Shown: positions 9,046 through 17,898 of the stretch, piece by piece
How positions within the stretch are numbered: the first letter of the stretch is position 1
Layout of the letters: each line of letters opens with the position of its first letter
Source: Pseudomonas sp. Z8(2022)
GTDB lineage: Bacteria > Pseudomonadota > Gammaproteobacteria > Pseudomonadales > Pseudomonadaceae
DNA: 64,000 nt
NCBI RefSeq assembly: GCF_025837155.1
Contig: NZ_CP107549.1
Span: forward strand, 682,001 to 746,000
Reading direction: 5' to 3'
Notes under the pieces: model-generated
What the model saw: the letters and a program-made list of their open reading frames with translations, nothing else
Databases searched by the model: none
Told to the model about the DNA's origin: nothing
Program-made: the position numbers and the translations under genes

Positions 9046-9086
9046 ATACTAAGCCAAGCAACAATTCACTTTTTGACCTGGCTCAA
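9046..9086 (-). promoter_or_regulatory. oprG promoter with candidate Anr/FNR box
   Basis: On the minus strand an FNR-type palindrome (TTGAGCCAGGTCAA, 9073-9086) has both TTGA/TCAA half sites. A -10-like TAGTAT lies at 9046-9051. If transcription starts near 9038, the box is centred at about -41.5, the classic activating position, leaving a leader of about 36 nt before the ATG at 9002. A second, poorer half-site pair is at 9033-9046. Confidence 0.65.
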
Positions 9087-9194
9087 TAGATCGACGGGCT
9101 CTGCTGCAGTGTTTTGTCCGTTGCTTCGAATGCATCTCTAGATGATAATGTTTCTCTTTTTGAGGCAAGCCCGTCTGTTGAGGACCCTTTGCGC

Positions 9195-9968
9195 ATGAAT
9201 CGCTTTCCCCCCCGTTCCCTGGCCGTGGCCCTGATGTTGGCCAGCGGCTCGCTGGCTGCTGCGCCGCTGGACGCCGCGCTGGATGAAAGCCAGCGCCTGG
9301 CCGCCGAGGCAAAAGCCTCGCAGGGCCGCGTCGAGCAGTTGGATGACGCCAGCCGCGAGATGCTCACCGAGTACCGTAATGCTCTGCAGCAGGCTGAGGC
9401 TTTGAAAGGTTATAACAGTCAGCTTCGTGACCTGGTCGAAGCCCAGCGTCAGGAGCTGGCCAGCTATCAGAAGCAGCTCGACGGCATCGAGCGTACCCAG
9501 GAAGCGGTCAGCCCGCAGATGGTCAAGATGGTTGAGGTGCTGGGCGAATTCATCGCCGCCGATCTGCCATTCCTGCCCGAGGAACGTGAGGATCGCCTGA
9601 CTCAGCTGCAGGATCTGCTGCCGCGCGCCGATGTCAGCCTGGCCGACAAATACCGCCGCATCCTCGAGGCCTATCAGATCGAGAGCGATTATGGCCGCAC
9701 GCTCGAAGCCTGGCGCGGCGAACTGAACCAGGCCGATGGCGCTTCGCGCAGCGTGGAGTTCCTGCGCCTGGGTCGCAGCATGCTCTATTACCAGACCCTC
9801 GACGCCCACGAGAGCGGCTGGTGGAACCCGCAGACCAAGGCCTGGGAAGTGCTCGACGGCAGCGCGCGCCGTCCGCTGACCCAGGCTATCGCCATCGCCC
9901 GTCAGCAACAGGCGCCCGCCGTGCTGTCTCTGCCGATCAAGACCCTGGCCCAGGAGGCCGCACAATGA
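9195..9968 (+). CDS. DUF3450 periplasmic coiled-coil protein of the TonB2/TtpC operon
   Basis: 257 aa from the ATG at 9195; an earlier in-frame ATG lacks support because the signal peptide begins here (RSLAVALMLASGSLAAAP). A long helical coiled coil follows (about residues 30-110, rich in Gln, Glu, Leu), then a compact domain containing FLPEEREDRL and GWWNPQTKAW. These are typical of DUF3450. Such proteins are encoded with TtpC/ExbB/ExbD/TonB sets in Vibrio and related bacteria and are thought to act in the periplasm in energised uptake. It is first in a six-gene operon and overlaps the next gene by 4 bp (ATGA). Confidence 0.88.
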   Translation: MNRFPPRSLAVALMLASGSLAAAPLDAALDESQRLAAEAKASQGRVEQLDDASREMLTEYRNALQQAEALKGYNSQLRDLVEAQRQELASYQKQLDGIERTQEAVSPQMVKMVEVLGEFIAADLPFLPEEREDRLTQLQDLLPRADVSLADKYRRILEAYQIESDYGRTLEAWRGELNQADGASRSVEFLRLGRSMLYYQTLDAHESGWWNPQTKAWEVLDGSARRPLTQAIAIARQQQAPAVLSLPIKTLAQEAAQ

Positions 9969-11314
9969 GTCGTCGTGTTGTAGCCGTACTGGCGCTCAGC
10001 CTGTTGCCGGCACTGGCCGCCGTAGCCGAAACCCTCAACCCCGATCAACTGTTGCAGCGCATCCGCAGTGAGCGCGCGGCCGAAGTCAGCGCCATGCAGG
10101 AGCGTGAGCAGGCGTTTCTCGCCAAACGTAGCGAGCAGGCACAGTTGCTGGCCGCGGCACGTTCCGCGCTGAATGCCCAGAAAGCCGAAAGTGAACGCCT
10201 CAAGGCTGAATTCGACCGGCAGGAAGCCGAGCTGGCGGAGCAGGAAAAACTGCTGGCGCAGCGTGTCGGTCATCTTGGCGAGCTGTTTGGCGTGGTACGG
10301 CAGAGCGCCGGTGATGTCGCCGGGCAATGGCAGGACAGCCTGCTCAACGCCCAGTACCCGGAGCGCCTGAAGCGCCTCAAGGCCCTCGCTGCAAGCCGCT
10401 CGCTGCCGTCCGCAGAGGACCTCGACGGCTACTGGATGTTGCTGCTCGAAGACCTGGCCGCCAGCGGTCGTGTCGAGCGCCTGCAGCTGCCGGTGGTGAA
10501 TGCCGACGGTTCGCGTCAGGAGCAGCAGGTGCTGCGCGTCGGTGCCTTCGCCGTATACGGCGAGGACGCCTTCCTGCGTTACGACGCCGATGCCGGGCAA
10601 CTGGTGGCTCCGCCGCGTCAACCGTCCGGTCTGGGGCAGGTCCGGGGCTACCTGAGCAGCACCGATGCGCTTGCCACGCTGCCCATCGACCCGAGTCGTG
10701 GCGGTCTGCTAGCGCAGCTGCAGCAGCAGCCGACCCTGTGGGATCGTCTGCAGCAGGGTGGCCTGGTCGGCTGGGTGATCGTCGTGCTGGGAACCTTTGG
10801 CCTGCTACTGGCGCTGTGGCGGATGATTTATCTGAGCCGCGTCGGCCGCCTGGTCAAGGCGCAGATGCATAACCTCAGCATGCCGCGGGATGACAACCCG
10901 CTGGGGCGTGTGATCGGTGTACTGGGTGCCAAGCCGCAACTGGCGGATCTGGAAACCCTGGAACTGAAGCTCGACGAGGCGATCCTGCAGGAAACACCGC
11001 CGCTGGAGAAAGGCCAGGGCCTTCTCAAGCTGCTCGCCGCCGTGGCCCCGCTGCTTGGTCTGCTGGGTACCGTGACCGGCATGATCGTGACCTTCCAAGC
11101 CATCACCCAGAGCGGCGGTGGTGACTCGAGGATGATGGCCGACGGGATTTCCCAGGCGCTGGTGACCACCGTGCAGGGGCTGGTGACCGCCATCCCGCTG
11201 CTGTTCTTGCACAGCTTGCTGGCCAGCCGCAGCAAGGGCCTGATCCAGATTCTCGAGCAGCAGAGTGCCGGCCTGATCGCCCTGCACCTGTCGGGAGCGT
11301 CGCGCCGTGACTGA
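9965..11314 (+). CDS. TtpC-like MotA/TolQ/ExbB proton channel with periplasmic coiled coil
   Basis: 449 aa, start at the ATGA overlap with the DUF3450 gene. A signal sequence (VVAVLALSLLPALAAVAE) is followed by a long periplasmic region with a coiled coil (about residues 30-110). Then come a membrane segment (GWVIVVLGTFGLLLALW) and the MotA/TolQ/ExbB domain with two more helices (LLAAVAPLLGLLGTVTGMI; ISQALVTTVQGLVTAIPLL). This extended layout matches TtpC, known from Vibrio TonB2 systems as an additional channel partner, rather than a plain ExbB of about 240 aa. A normal short ExbB is encoded next. Confidence 0.87.
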   Translation: MSRRVVAVLALSLLPALAAVAETLNPDQLLQRIRSERAAEVSAMQEREQAFLAKRSEQAQLLAAARSALNAQKAESERLKAEFDRQEAELAEQEKLLAQRVGHLGELFGVVRQSAGDVAGQWQDSLLNAQYPERLKRLKALAASRSLPSAEDLDGYWMLLLEDLAASGRVERLQLPVVNADGSRQEQQVLRVGAFAVYGEDAFLRYDADAGQLVAPPRQPSGLGQVRGYLSSTDALATLPIDPSRGGLLAQLQQQPTLWDRLQQGGLVGWVIVVLGTFGLLLALWRMIYLSRVGRLVKAQMHNLSMPRDDNPLGRVIGVLGAKPQLADLETLELKLDEAILQETPPLEKGQGLLKLLAAVAPLLGLLGTVTGMIVTFQAITQSGGGDSRMMADGISQALVTTVQGLVTAIPLLFLHSLLASRSKGLIQILEQQSAGLIALHLSGASRRD

Positions 11315-11855
11315 TCTGTTCGCCTTCTGGCTGCGTGCGGTCGACAGCGCCTATGCGCTGCTCGACTTCATGAGCGCCGGCGGCGTGGTGATGTGGGCCC
11401 TGGCGGTGCTCTGCGTGGTGTTCTGGACCCTGGTGTTCGAGCGCTTCTGGTACATGCGCAGGATTTTCCCGCGCTGGGTACAGGAGCGCCGCGAGGCCTG
11501 GCAGCAGGTGCTCGCCGATGACAACGGCAACTGGCAACGTGCGGTGCGTCTGGCCTGGCTGGCGCAGGCGCGTCAGCAACTGGCGGCGCCGCTGCGCCTG
11601 GGCAAGACCCTGGTGGCGCTGTATCCGCTGCTGGGCCTGCTCGGCACGGTGCTCGGCATGATCGCCGTGTTCGACGTGCTCGCCCTCAACGGCACCGGTA
11701 ACCCACGCGGCATGGCCGCAGGTGTGTGGCAGGCGACCCTGCCGACCATGGCCGGCATGGTCCTGGCCATTCCCGGATTGTTCAGCCTGGCGCGCCTTGA
11801 ACGCGAAGCCAGCCAGGCCATCGAGCGGCTGGCCGACCAGCTGCGTCACGACTGA
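11307..11855 (+). CDS. ExbB2-like biopolymer transport protein
   Basis: 182 aa starting at GTG 11307, overlapping the previous gene by 8 bp. The first helix (GGVVMWALAVLCVVFWTLVF) leads to a cytoplasmic stretch and two channel helices (TLVALYPLLGLLGTVLGMI; ATLPTMAGMVLAIPGLFSL) carrying the conserved Leu-Gly-Thr-Val signature. The length fits the short ExbB2 class. With ExbD it should form the proton-driven motor that energises TonB. The two channel proteins in a row are the hallmark of the TtpC/ExbB2/ExbD2/TonB2 arrangement. Confidence 0.88.
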   Translation: MTDLFAFWLRAVDSAYALLDFMSAGGVVMWALAVLCVVFWTLVFERFWYMRRIFPRWVQERREAWQQVLADDNGNWQRAVRLAWLAQARQQLAAPLRLGKTLVALYPLLGLLGTVLGMIAVFDVLALNGTGNPRGMAAGVWQATLPTMAGMVLAIPGLFSLARLEREASQAIERLADQLRHD

Positions 11856-11866
11856 GATCGCCCAAC

Positions 11867-12277
11867 ATGAGAATGCGTCGTCACCACCAGCAGGACGAAG
11901 ACACCGGCATCGACCTCACGCCGATGCTCGATGTGGTCTTCATCATGCTGATCTTCTTCATTGTCACCAGCTCCTTCATCCGCGAGTCCGGCGTCGAGGT
12001 GCAGCGTCCGCAGGCGGAAACCGCCAGCCCGCAGGACAAGGGCAACATACTCATTGCCGTCACCGCCGACGGGCAGATCTGGATGGACAAGCAACCGGTG
12101 GATATCCGCAGCGTGCGTGCCCATGTCGAGCGCATGCGTGTCGACCAGCCGGAAGGTGCGGTGGTGGTGCAGGCCGACCAGGATGCGCGTACCGGCCTGG
12201 TGGTCCAGGTGATGGATCAGGCGCGTCTGGCCGGTGTGCAGGATGTCGCCCTGGCTGCCGGTAGCGGAGTCAACTGA
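11867..12277 (+). CDS. ExbD2-like biopolymer transport protein
   Basis: 136 aa. A short cytoplasmic tail precedes IDLTPMLDVVFIMLIFFIVT, the single membrane helix with the conserved Asp that carries protons in ExbD/TolR proteins. A periplasmic ExbD domain (ILIAVTADGQIWMDKQPVD and VVQADQDARTGLVVQVMD) follows. It lies 11 bp after exbB2, and its stop overlaps the tonB start by one base, so all are co-translated. It completes the motor with the ExbB proteins. Confidence 0.92.
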   Translation: MRMRRHHQQDEDTGIDLTPMLDVVFIMLIFFIVTSSFIRESGVEVQRPQAETASPQDKGNILIAVTADGQIWMDKQPVDIRSVRAHVERMRVDQPEGAVVVQADQDARTGLVVQVMDQARLAGVQDVALAAGSGVN

Positions 12278-12960
12278 TGCGCCTGCCGCTGTCTTTTCTC
12301 GGTGCCTGCCTGATGGCTTTGGGGTTGTTCGCCCTGATGCTGTACATGGTCGCGCCGCCGAGTGCCAAGGTCAGTCAGGACCCGGTCAGCGTGGCCAATT
12401 TCGTGCGCATGGACGGCAATTCCAGCGAGACCGCCAGCCGCACCCGTCAGCAGGCACCGCAGCCGCCGCAGCCGCAAACGCCGCAGCCACCGACGCCGCC
12501 GACGCCGCAAACGGCCACGCCGAATGCCAACCTGCCGGCACTGGACATCCAGTTGCCGAGCCTGGCCAGCGGGGTTGCCGTCAACAGTGCCCCGGCGCCG
12601 AGCCTGTCTGGCCTTGCACCGGGCGCTCCGGCACCGGCGCCGCCGAGCGAGGCTGCAGAGTCCGGCGGGCGGATGGGCGGAATGGAGAGCGAAGTCATGC
12701 CGCTCAACGACGTGCGCCCGGAGTACCCCCGTTATGCGCTGCAGCGGGGCATCGAAGGTTTCGTCAAACTGGCTTTCACCATCAATCGCTCCGGCAGCGT
12801 GGAGAACATCCGCGTGCTGGAAGCCAACCCGCGTAACGTCTTCGAACGCGAAGCGCGCCGCGCTGCTGCACGCTGGCGCTTTGCGCCGCGTACCGAAGGT
12901 GGCCTGGCGGTGGACCGTGAAGCGGTGAAGACCCTCTACTTCCGCCTGGAAAGGAGCTGA
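12277..12960 (+). CDS. TonB-family energy transducer
   Basis: 227 aa. One N-terminal membrane anchor (LGACLMALGLFALMLYMV) is followed by a Pro-rich spacer (PPQPQTPQPPTPPTPQ). The C-terminal TonB domain begins near residue 140 (VRPEYPRYALQRGIEGFVKL, INRSGSVENIRVLEA, FEREARRAAARWRFAP). It transmits proton-motive force to TonB-dependent outer membrane receptors. Receptor partners are not encoded in the operon; the nearest receptor in the window is btuB (29858-31723), and any pairing is a guess. Confidence 0.9.
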   Translation: MRLPLSFLGACLMALGLFALMLYMVAPPSAKVSQDPVSVANFVRMDGNSSETASRTRQQAPQPPQPQTPQPPTPPTPQTATPNANLPALDIQLPSLASGVAVNSAPAPSLSGLAPGAPAPAPPSEAAESGGRMGGMESEVMPLNDVRPEYPRYALQRGIEGFVKLAFTINRSGSVENIRVLEANPRNVFEREARRAAARWRFAPRTEGGLAVDREAVKTLYFRLERS

Positions 12961-12962
12961 CC

Positions 12963-14060
12963 ATGTACCGTTGGTTGTTGCTCTTGATGCTCAGTGCCGC
13001 GGCCGTGCCCAGCATGGCCCAGCAGACCATCGACCCGGCCGTGTTCAAGGCGTTGAATGCGGCGCAGAGTGCGCAGCAGAAGGGCGACTATAGCGCGGCG
13101 CGACGCGCGCTGGATGAGGTCCAGGCCAAGAGCGGCAGCCTCGAAGAGGCGCTGGTCTGGCGCAGCAAGGCCTATGTGGCCTGGTCGGCCGGCAACAACG
13201 CTCAGGCCATCGAGTGGCTGGAGAAGGCCGTGCGCAGCGGCAAGCTGGACGATGAAATGCTTGCTGGCGAGCGCCTCAATCTGGCCAAGCTCAACCTGGG
13301 CGAGCGCCGCTACGCCAAGGTCGTCGAGTTGCTCGCGCCCACTCAGGGCAATGCCTCCGAGGAGGTGCTGCAAATGCTGGTGCAGGCCTATCAGGGCATG
13401 AACCAGCCGGCCAAGGCGTTGCCGCTGGCCGAGCGATACGTGCAGGCCAATCCCAATGCCGCCGACATCTGGCTGCAGTTTCTGGTGGGCGCCAATGCCG
13501 ATCTGAAGCGCTATGCACAGGCCGAACGCTGGCAGCGCCAGCTGCTGGCGCGCCAGCCGGACGATGCCAAGGGCTGGCGGCAGCTGGCTGCTCTGCAGCA
13601 ACTGGCAGGCAGCAATGACAAGGCACTGGCGACCCTGCGTGCGGCGCATAGCAAGGGGCTGCGTTTCAGCGAGTCGGAGCTGGACAACCTGGTGCTGCTG
13701 GCAGGCGCCGCCGATCAGCCCTGGCAGGGCGCCAAGCTGCTCGCCGGCATGCTCGACAGTGGCCTGCTGGCCAATACCGACACCCGCCAGGAGCGCCTGG
13801 GGCTGTTCTGGTGGCAGGCGCGTGATCGCGCCGCTGCGGTGCGTGTGCTGCGCCCGCTGGCCGAGCGCAGCGGCAATGGCAAGCACTGGCTGTACGTCGC
13901 TCAGCTGGAACTGGAGCAGTCGCGCTGGCAGGCAGGCCTGGATGCGCTGGCGCGTGCCGAACGAGGTGGTGCCGAGCGGTCCAAGGTACGTTCGTGGCGG
14001 CAATGGGCGGAAAGCGAGCTGCGTTTCGAGCGCGAGAATCGGGTCGCCAGCCGTAGTTGA
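12963..14060 (+). CDS. TPR-repeat periplasmic protein ending the TonB2 operon
   Basis: 365 aa with a signal peptide (WLLLLMLSAAAVPSMAQ). The mature part is a run of TPR/Sel1-type helical hairpins (GDYSAARRALDEVQAK, GNNAQAIEWLEKAVRSGKLD, LVQAYQGMNQPAKALPLAER, NDKALATLRAAHSKGL). It starts 2 bp after the tonB stop. TPR proteins of this type close TtpC/TonB2 operons in other gammaproteobacteria and are presumed to scaffold the complex or a receptor. No enzymatic motif is seen. A rho-independent terminator follows. Confidence 0.87.
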   Translation: MYRWLLLLMLSAAAVPSMAQQTIDPAVFKALNAAQSAQQKGDYSAARRALDEVQAKSGSLEEALVWRSKAYVAWSAGNNAQAIEWLEKAVRSGKLDDEMLAGERLNLAKLNLGERRYAKVVELLAPTQGNASEEVLQMLVQAYQGMNQPAKALPLAERYVQANPNAADIWLQFLVGANADLKRYAQAERWQRQLLARQPDDAKGWRQLAALQQLAGSNDKALATLRAAHSKGLRFSESELDNLVLLAGAADQPWQGAKLLAGMLDSGLLANTDTRQERLGLFWWQARDRAAAVRVLRPLAERSGNGKHWLYVAQLELEQSRWQAGLDALARAERGGAERSKVRSWRQWAESELRFERENRVASRS

Positions 14061-14074
14061 CGATGGCGGATATG

Positions 14075-14103
14075 AAAAAGCCAGACTCGATGTCTGGCTT
14101 TTT
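14075..14103 (+). terminator. Rho-independent terminator of the TonB2 operon
   Basis: Stem AAAAAGCCAGA / TCTGGCTTTTT around a 7-nt loop, 14 bp after the TPR gene stop. T run on the plus strand; the A run makes it usable on the minus strand as well. Confidence 0.9.
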
Positions 14104-14121
14104 CTTTGGAGGGTATTGGCA

Positions 14122-14171
14122 CGAGCGGGTTTACTCGCGAATCGTTTCGCGGCTGAAGCCGCTCCTGCGAA
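14122..14171. repeat. REP-like repeat pair
   Basis: Two adjacent hairpins: GCGGGTTTACTCGC (14125-14138) and the perfect GCGGCTGAAGCCGC (14149-14162), the latter flanked by TTC and TCCTGCGAA. This looks like a pair of inverted Pseudomonas REP sequences. It sits between convergent genes, the usual REP position. Confidence 0.7.
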
Positions 14172-14173
14172 GA

Positions 14174-14695
14174 TCAGCTGTCGGGCAGTTCGTAGGCGTA
14201 GATCTTGCCCGCTTCCATCTGGTAGCCGACCTCGGCCAGCTCGCTGCTGACGTGCTCGACCTTGAGCGGGCCTTCCACCCAGAACGGCTGATACAGCGCA
14301 TCGAGCAGCACGCCGAGGTCGCTGGTGACGTGGACGATCTGGTTCGATGGCGGCGGCGGCACGTGGATACAGGCGCCGAAGTAGGGCACCAGCAGGAATT
14401 CCACCACGCGGCCTTCGTCGGTCACATCCAGCGGCACGATATAGCCGGGCAGCTTCACCTGTTGACCATCGAGCGCCTTGACCACCGGGGCGGCCGGCGA
14501 CTGCTGCGTGGCCGCCGGGCCGGCTTCGGACAAGGCGTCGGCCAGTTGCGAGAGATCGTGGATGGGCGCCGCATCGACCTTCTGTGGCGGCGCATCCGGC
14601 GGGATCAGATCGGACCAGGTGATTTCGCGCACCTCGGCGGCAGACAGCGGCAGGCACAGCGTCAGCAGCAGGGTGGCGAGCAGGTGGCGTGACAT
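14174..14695 (-). CDS. DUF3299 periplasmic protein of the zinc operon
   Basis: 173 aa with a signal peptide (LLATLLLTLCLPLSAAE). The DUF3299 pattern is clear: REITWSDLIPPD near the mature N-terminus, then VKLPGYIVPLDV and VPYFGACIHVPPPPSNQIVH, whose Cys and His could bind metal. It is the last gene of a minus-strand set with an ABC permease, ATPase and His-rich ZrgA-like protein (57 bp after the permease). The order matches PA4066-PA4063 of P. aeruginosa, reported as Zur-regulated. The molecular role is unknown; metal handling is inferred from context. Confidence 0.85.
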   Translation of the reverse strand: MSRHLLATLLLTLCLPLSAAEVREITWSDLIPPDAPPQKVDAAPIHDLSQLADALSEAGPAATQQSPAAPVVKALDGQQVKLPGYIVPLDVTDEGRVVEFLLVPYFGACIHVPPPPSNQIVHVTSDLGVLLDALYQPFWVEGPLKVEHVSSELAEVGYQMEAGKIYAYELPDS

Positions 14696-14752
14696 GGGAT
14701 ACCTCGTTGAAGAAGCGCCCGCGCAGTCTACGCGAGGCGCTCCATTCTTGCC

Positions 14753-16018
14753 TTACAGGCGAATCGACAGACCGTCGGCCAAGGACTGTCGATAGGCGCG
14801 CCAGGCCGGCACGCTGCCCATTGCCACGGCCGCGAGGAGAATGCTGCCCAGCAGTTTCCACTCGTAGCCGGATGGGGCATTGAGCGCCAGATACAGGCCG
14901 TAATTGGCCTGTACGAAGCCCTGGCTGGCGGCGATGCCTAGGTACAGCAGCGCGACGCCGAAAGCCACGCCGGCCAGTGCCAGGGTGAAGGCCTCCAGCA
15001 CCAGCAGGCTGGCGATATGCCAGGGGCGGGCACCCACCGAGCGCAGGATCGCCATCTCCCGGCGGCGCTCGTTGAGGCTGGTGAGAATCGCCGTAAGCAT
15101 GCCGATCAGGCCGGTCAGCACGACGAACAGCGAAACCACGAACAACGCCTGCTCGGCGGTGCCCATCAGGCTCCACAGTTCCTGCAGCGCGACGCCCGGC
15201 AGGATCGCCAGCAGCGGCTCGCCGCGGAATTCATTGATCTCGCGCTGCAGACTGAAGGTCGCGATCTTGCTGTTGAGGCCCAACATGAAGGCGGTGATCT
15301 GCTTCGGTTGCAGGTCCAAGGCGCGTGCCTGATCCGCGCTGACCTGCGCCGCGCCGCGTGCCGGCATGCCGTTGTGCCAGTCGATATGCAGCGCCTCCAT
15401 CCCGGCCAGGGAAATGTGCAGGGTGCGATCCACCGGCGTGCCGGTGCGTTCGAGGATGCCGACCACGGTGAAGGGCTTGTCGTCGTGCTTGACCAGGCTG
15501 ATGGTGGCAACGCCATGAGCCAGGACGATCTTCTCGCCGAGGCCGTAGCCCAGTGCCTGGGCCACTTCCGCACCGAGCACCACTTCGAAGGGATCGTCGG
15601 CGAAGGCGCGCCCCTGAGCCAACTGCAGCGTTTGGCTGCGGGCGTAGCGGTAATGCTCGAAATAGGCGGTGCTGGTGCCCATTACCCGGTAGCCGCGGTG
15701 CGAGTCGCCGAGGGAAATGGGGATGGCCCATTTCACCTGACGATGCTCGGCGAAGCGCTCGAAGCTGTCCCAGCGGATGTTGTTGGTGGCATTGCCGATG
15801 CGGAAAACCGAGTACAGCAGCAGATTCACGCTACCCGAGCGTGCGCCGACGATCAGGTCGGTGCCGCTGATGGTGTTGGCGAAGCTGGCGCGTGCCTCGG
15901 TTCGCACGCGCTCTACGGCCAGCAGCAGACAGACCGACAGGGCGACAGCGAATACCGTGAGCAGTGCAGTGAAACGGCGGTTGGCCAGGCTGGCCAGGGC
16001 GATGCGGATCAGGTGCAT
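14753..16018 (-). CDS. ABC transporter permease (FtsX/MacB-LolC type)
   Basis: 421 aa with four membrane segments: one at the N-terminus (FTALLTVFAVALSVCLLLAV) and three near the C-terminus (ALFVVSLFVVLTGLIGMLTA; LEAFTLALAGVAFGVALLYL; LLGSILLAAVAMGSV), with a large periplasmic domain between. The motif LNERRREMAILRSVGARPW before the third helix is typical of FtsX/LolCE permeases that couple to a cytoplasmic ATPase without importing solute through a classic channel. It starts one base after the stop of the ATPase gene. With the ZrgA-like protein it probably works in zinc supply or lipoprotein/metal handling. Confidence 0.88.
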   Translation of the reverse strand: MHLIRIALASLANRRFTALLTVFAVALSVCLLLAVERVRTEARASFANTISGTDLIVGARSGSVNLLLYSVFRIGNATNNIRWDSFERFAEHRQVKWAIPISLGDSHRGYRVMGTSTAYFEHYRYARSQTLQLAQGRAFADDPFEVVLGAEVAQALGYGLGEKIVLAHGVATISLVKHDDKPFTVVGILERTGTPVDRTLHISLAGMEALHIDWHNGMPARGAAQVSADQARALDLQPKQITAFMLGLNSKIATFSLQREINEFRGEPLLAILPGVALQELWSLMGTAEQALFVVSLFVVLTGLIGMLTAILTSLNERRREMAILRSVGARPWHIASLLVLEAFTLALAGVAFGVALLYLGIAASQGFVQANYGLYLALNAPSGYEWKLLGSILLAAVAMGSVPAWRAYRQSLADGLSIRL

Positions 16019-16019
16019 G

Positions 16020-16754
16020 TCAGGCCTCGACAGGCTTGGCGGCGCGGTTGAGTTCGGCCAGTGACAGGTTGCGGTCGAACAGAGGGGCCAGGCTCTGGTC
16101 GTGGCTGACGAACAGAAGGCTGGCGCCGGCGGCGCGGCATTCGGCGAAGAGCAGTTTCAGGAAGGCCTCGCGGGCATCGAAGTCCAGGGCCGAGGTCGGC
16201 TCGTCGGCGATCACCAGTTCCGGCTGGCCGATCAGTGCGCGAGCGGCGGCGACCCGTTGTTGCTGGCCGATCGACAGTTCATCGGCGCGGCGCCCGAGCA
16301 GTTCGGCGCGCAGGCCGAGATGACCAAGCAGCGCCGCTGCCGCGGCATCGATGCTGCCGTGACGCTGACATGCACGTTCGGCACGCAGGCGTGAGAAACG
16401 GCAGGGCAGTTCGACGTTCTCGCGCACGGAAAGAAAGGGCAGCAGGTTGAACTGCTGGAAGATGTAGCCGGTGTGATCGACACGGAAGCGGTCGCGGGCA
16501 CCGGCAGATAGTTGGCCCAGATCCTGGCCGAGCAGGCGGATATGGCCGTTTTGCGCACGTTGCACGCCGCCGAGCAGGCCGAGCAGGGTGGTCTTGCCGC
16601 TGCCGCTGGGGCCTTTGAGGAACAGGGTTTCACCGCGCGCCAGGGTAAAGGCGGGGATATCCAGCAACTGCGTCTGGCCGGGCCAGGCGAAGCCGAGATT
16701 GGCGAGTTCGATCAGAGGTTCGGTCATCGTCTGCGGCGTCTCGGAAGAGTGCAT
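16020..16754 (-). CDS. ABC transporter ATP-binding protein
   Basis: 244 aa. Walker A GPSGSGKTTLLG, signature LSIGQQQRVAAARAL, Walker B LVIADEPTSALD and the switch His (LLFVSHDQ) are all present, so it should be active. The family is the LolD/MacB type that pairs with FtsX-like permeases, and the permease gene follows after one base. An alternative start at Met 16727 (MTEPLIELANLGF) matches the usual N-terminus length; neither start has a strong ribosome site. Expected to be co-regulated with the ZrgA-like gene. Confidence 0.9.
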   Translation of the reverse strand: MHSSETPQTMTEPLIELANLGFAWPGQTQLLDIPAFTLARGETLFLKGPSGSGKTTLLGLLGGVQRAQNGHIRLLGQDLGQLSAGARDRFRVDHTGYIFQQFNLLPFLSVRENVELPCRFSRLRAERACQRHGSIDAAAAALLGHLGLRAELLGRRADELSIGQQQRVAAARALIGQPELVIADEPTSALDFDAREAFLKLLFAECRAAGASLLFVSHDQSLAPLFDRNLSLAELNRAAKPVEA

Positions 16755-16802
16755 TGATTGCCGCAGCGAGGTGCTCTGGCTGCGGCAATCGGGCGTGGCG
16801 GG

Positions 16803-17384
<582 letters not shown>

Positions 17385-17409
17385 GGTTCTCTCCAGCTTG
17401 GGATGGCTT

Positions 17410-17430
17410 AGTTGTTACGTTATAACAACT
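17410..17430. promoter_or_regulatory. Candidate Zur operator
   Basis: A 21-bp palindrome with 8-bp arms, AGTTGTTA and TAACAACT, around a 5-bp centre. It resembles gammaproteobacterial Zur boxes (GTTATA-TATAAC core). It lies 26-46 bp upstream of the ZrgA-like start and contains a -10-like TATAAC on the minus strand, so Zur bound to zinc would block transcription. Confidence 0.7.
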
Positions 17431-17496
17431 TTTATGGCAGGCTGGCCAGCCTGCTGCAGCCATGGGAGCATGCAGTCTCCTGACTGGAGGCTGAAG

Positions 17497-17841
17497 ATGG
17501 TGCGAATTCGTGGGCGAATCGGTGACTGGCCGGTGGACCTGACGCTGGAGCTGGATGCCGGAGACTGGGCGCAACTGGCTCAGCATATGGCGGTGACGCC
17601 GGAGGCGAGCACAGCGGCGCCGGCACATGCGACAGATGCCGGCGATGCTCTGTGGCAGACCGCATTGCAGCTGGTGCGTGATGCGGGACAGGTGGAAGGG
17701 CCGCGACTGATGGCGCAACTGGCCGCACTGGCCGGTGGAGAAGCCGCAGGCAAGCGCTTGCTGGTGCGTTTGCGCCACTGCGCGCAGATCCGCATGGAGA
17801 CCGGCGCGGATGCGCCGATCTATCACTGGGTAGCGGAGTAG
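17497..17841 (+). CDS. Conserved small protein, function unknown
   Basis: 114 aa from the ATG at 17497, which has a good ribosome site (CTGGAGG) 6 nt upstream; the longer frame from 17383 reads through the Zur-box promoter region and is unlikely. Soluble, no signal peptide. VRIRGRIGDWPVDLTLELD starts the protein, and a helical C-terminal half (GKRLLVRLRHCAQIRME) resembles helical bundle regions of small regulators. It corresponds in position to PA4062, a hypothetical gene. No motif allows a function. Confidence 0.7.
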   Translation: MVRIRGRIGDWPVDLTLELDAGDWAQLAQHMAVTPEASTAAPAHATDAGDALWQTALQLVRDAGQVEGPRLMAQLAALAGGEAAGKRLLVRLRHCAQIRMETGADAPIYHWVAE

Positions 17842-17898
17842 CTTGGTCCTCTCTGGCTCTCGCGGCTGGCCCCTACGAAGAACGCGCCAACCGGGAGG

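Noticed and set aside
9033..9046. TTGGCTGAGATCAA as the main Anr box of oprG
   Set aside because: Only one half fits the consensus, and its position would place the start inside the coding region; the box at 9073-9086 is better on both counts.
12936..15176. 746-residue open frame on the minus strand
   Set aside because: Antisense to the TPR gene; it also crosses the terminator, the REP pair, the DUF3299 gene and part of the permease in the wrong frame.
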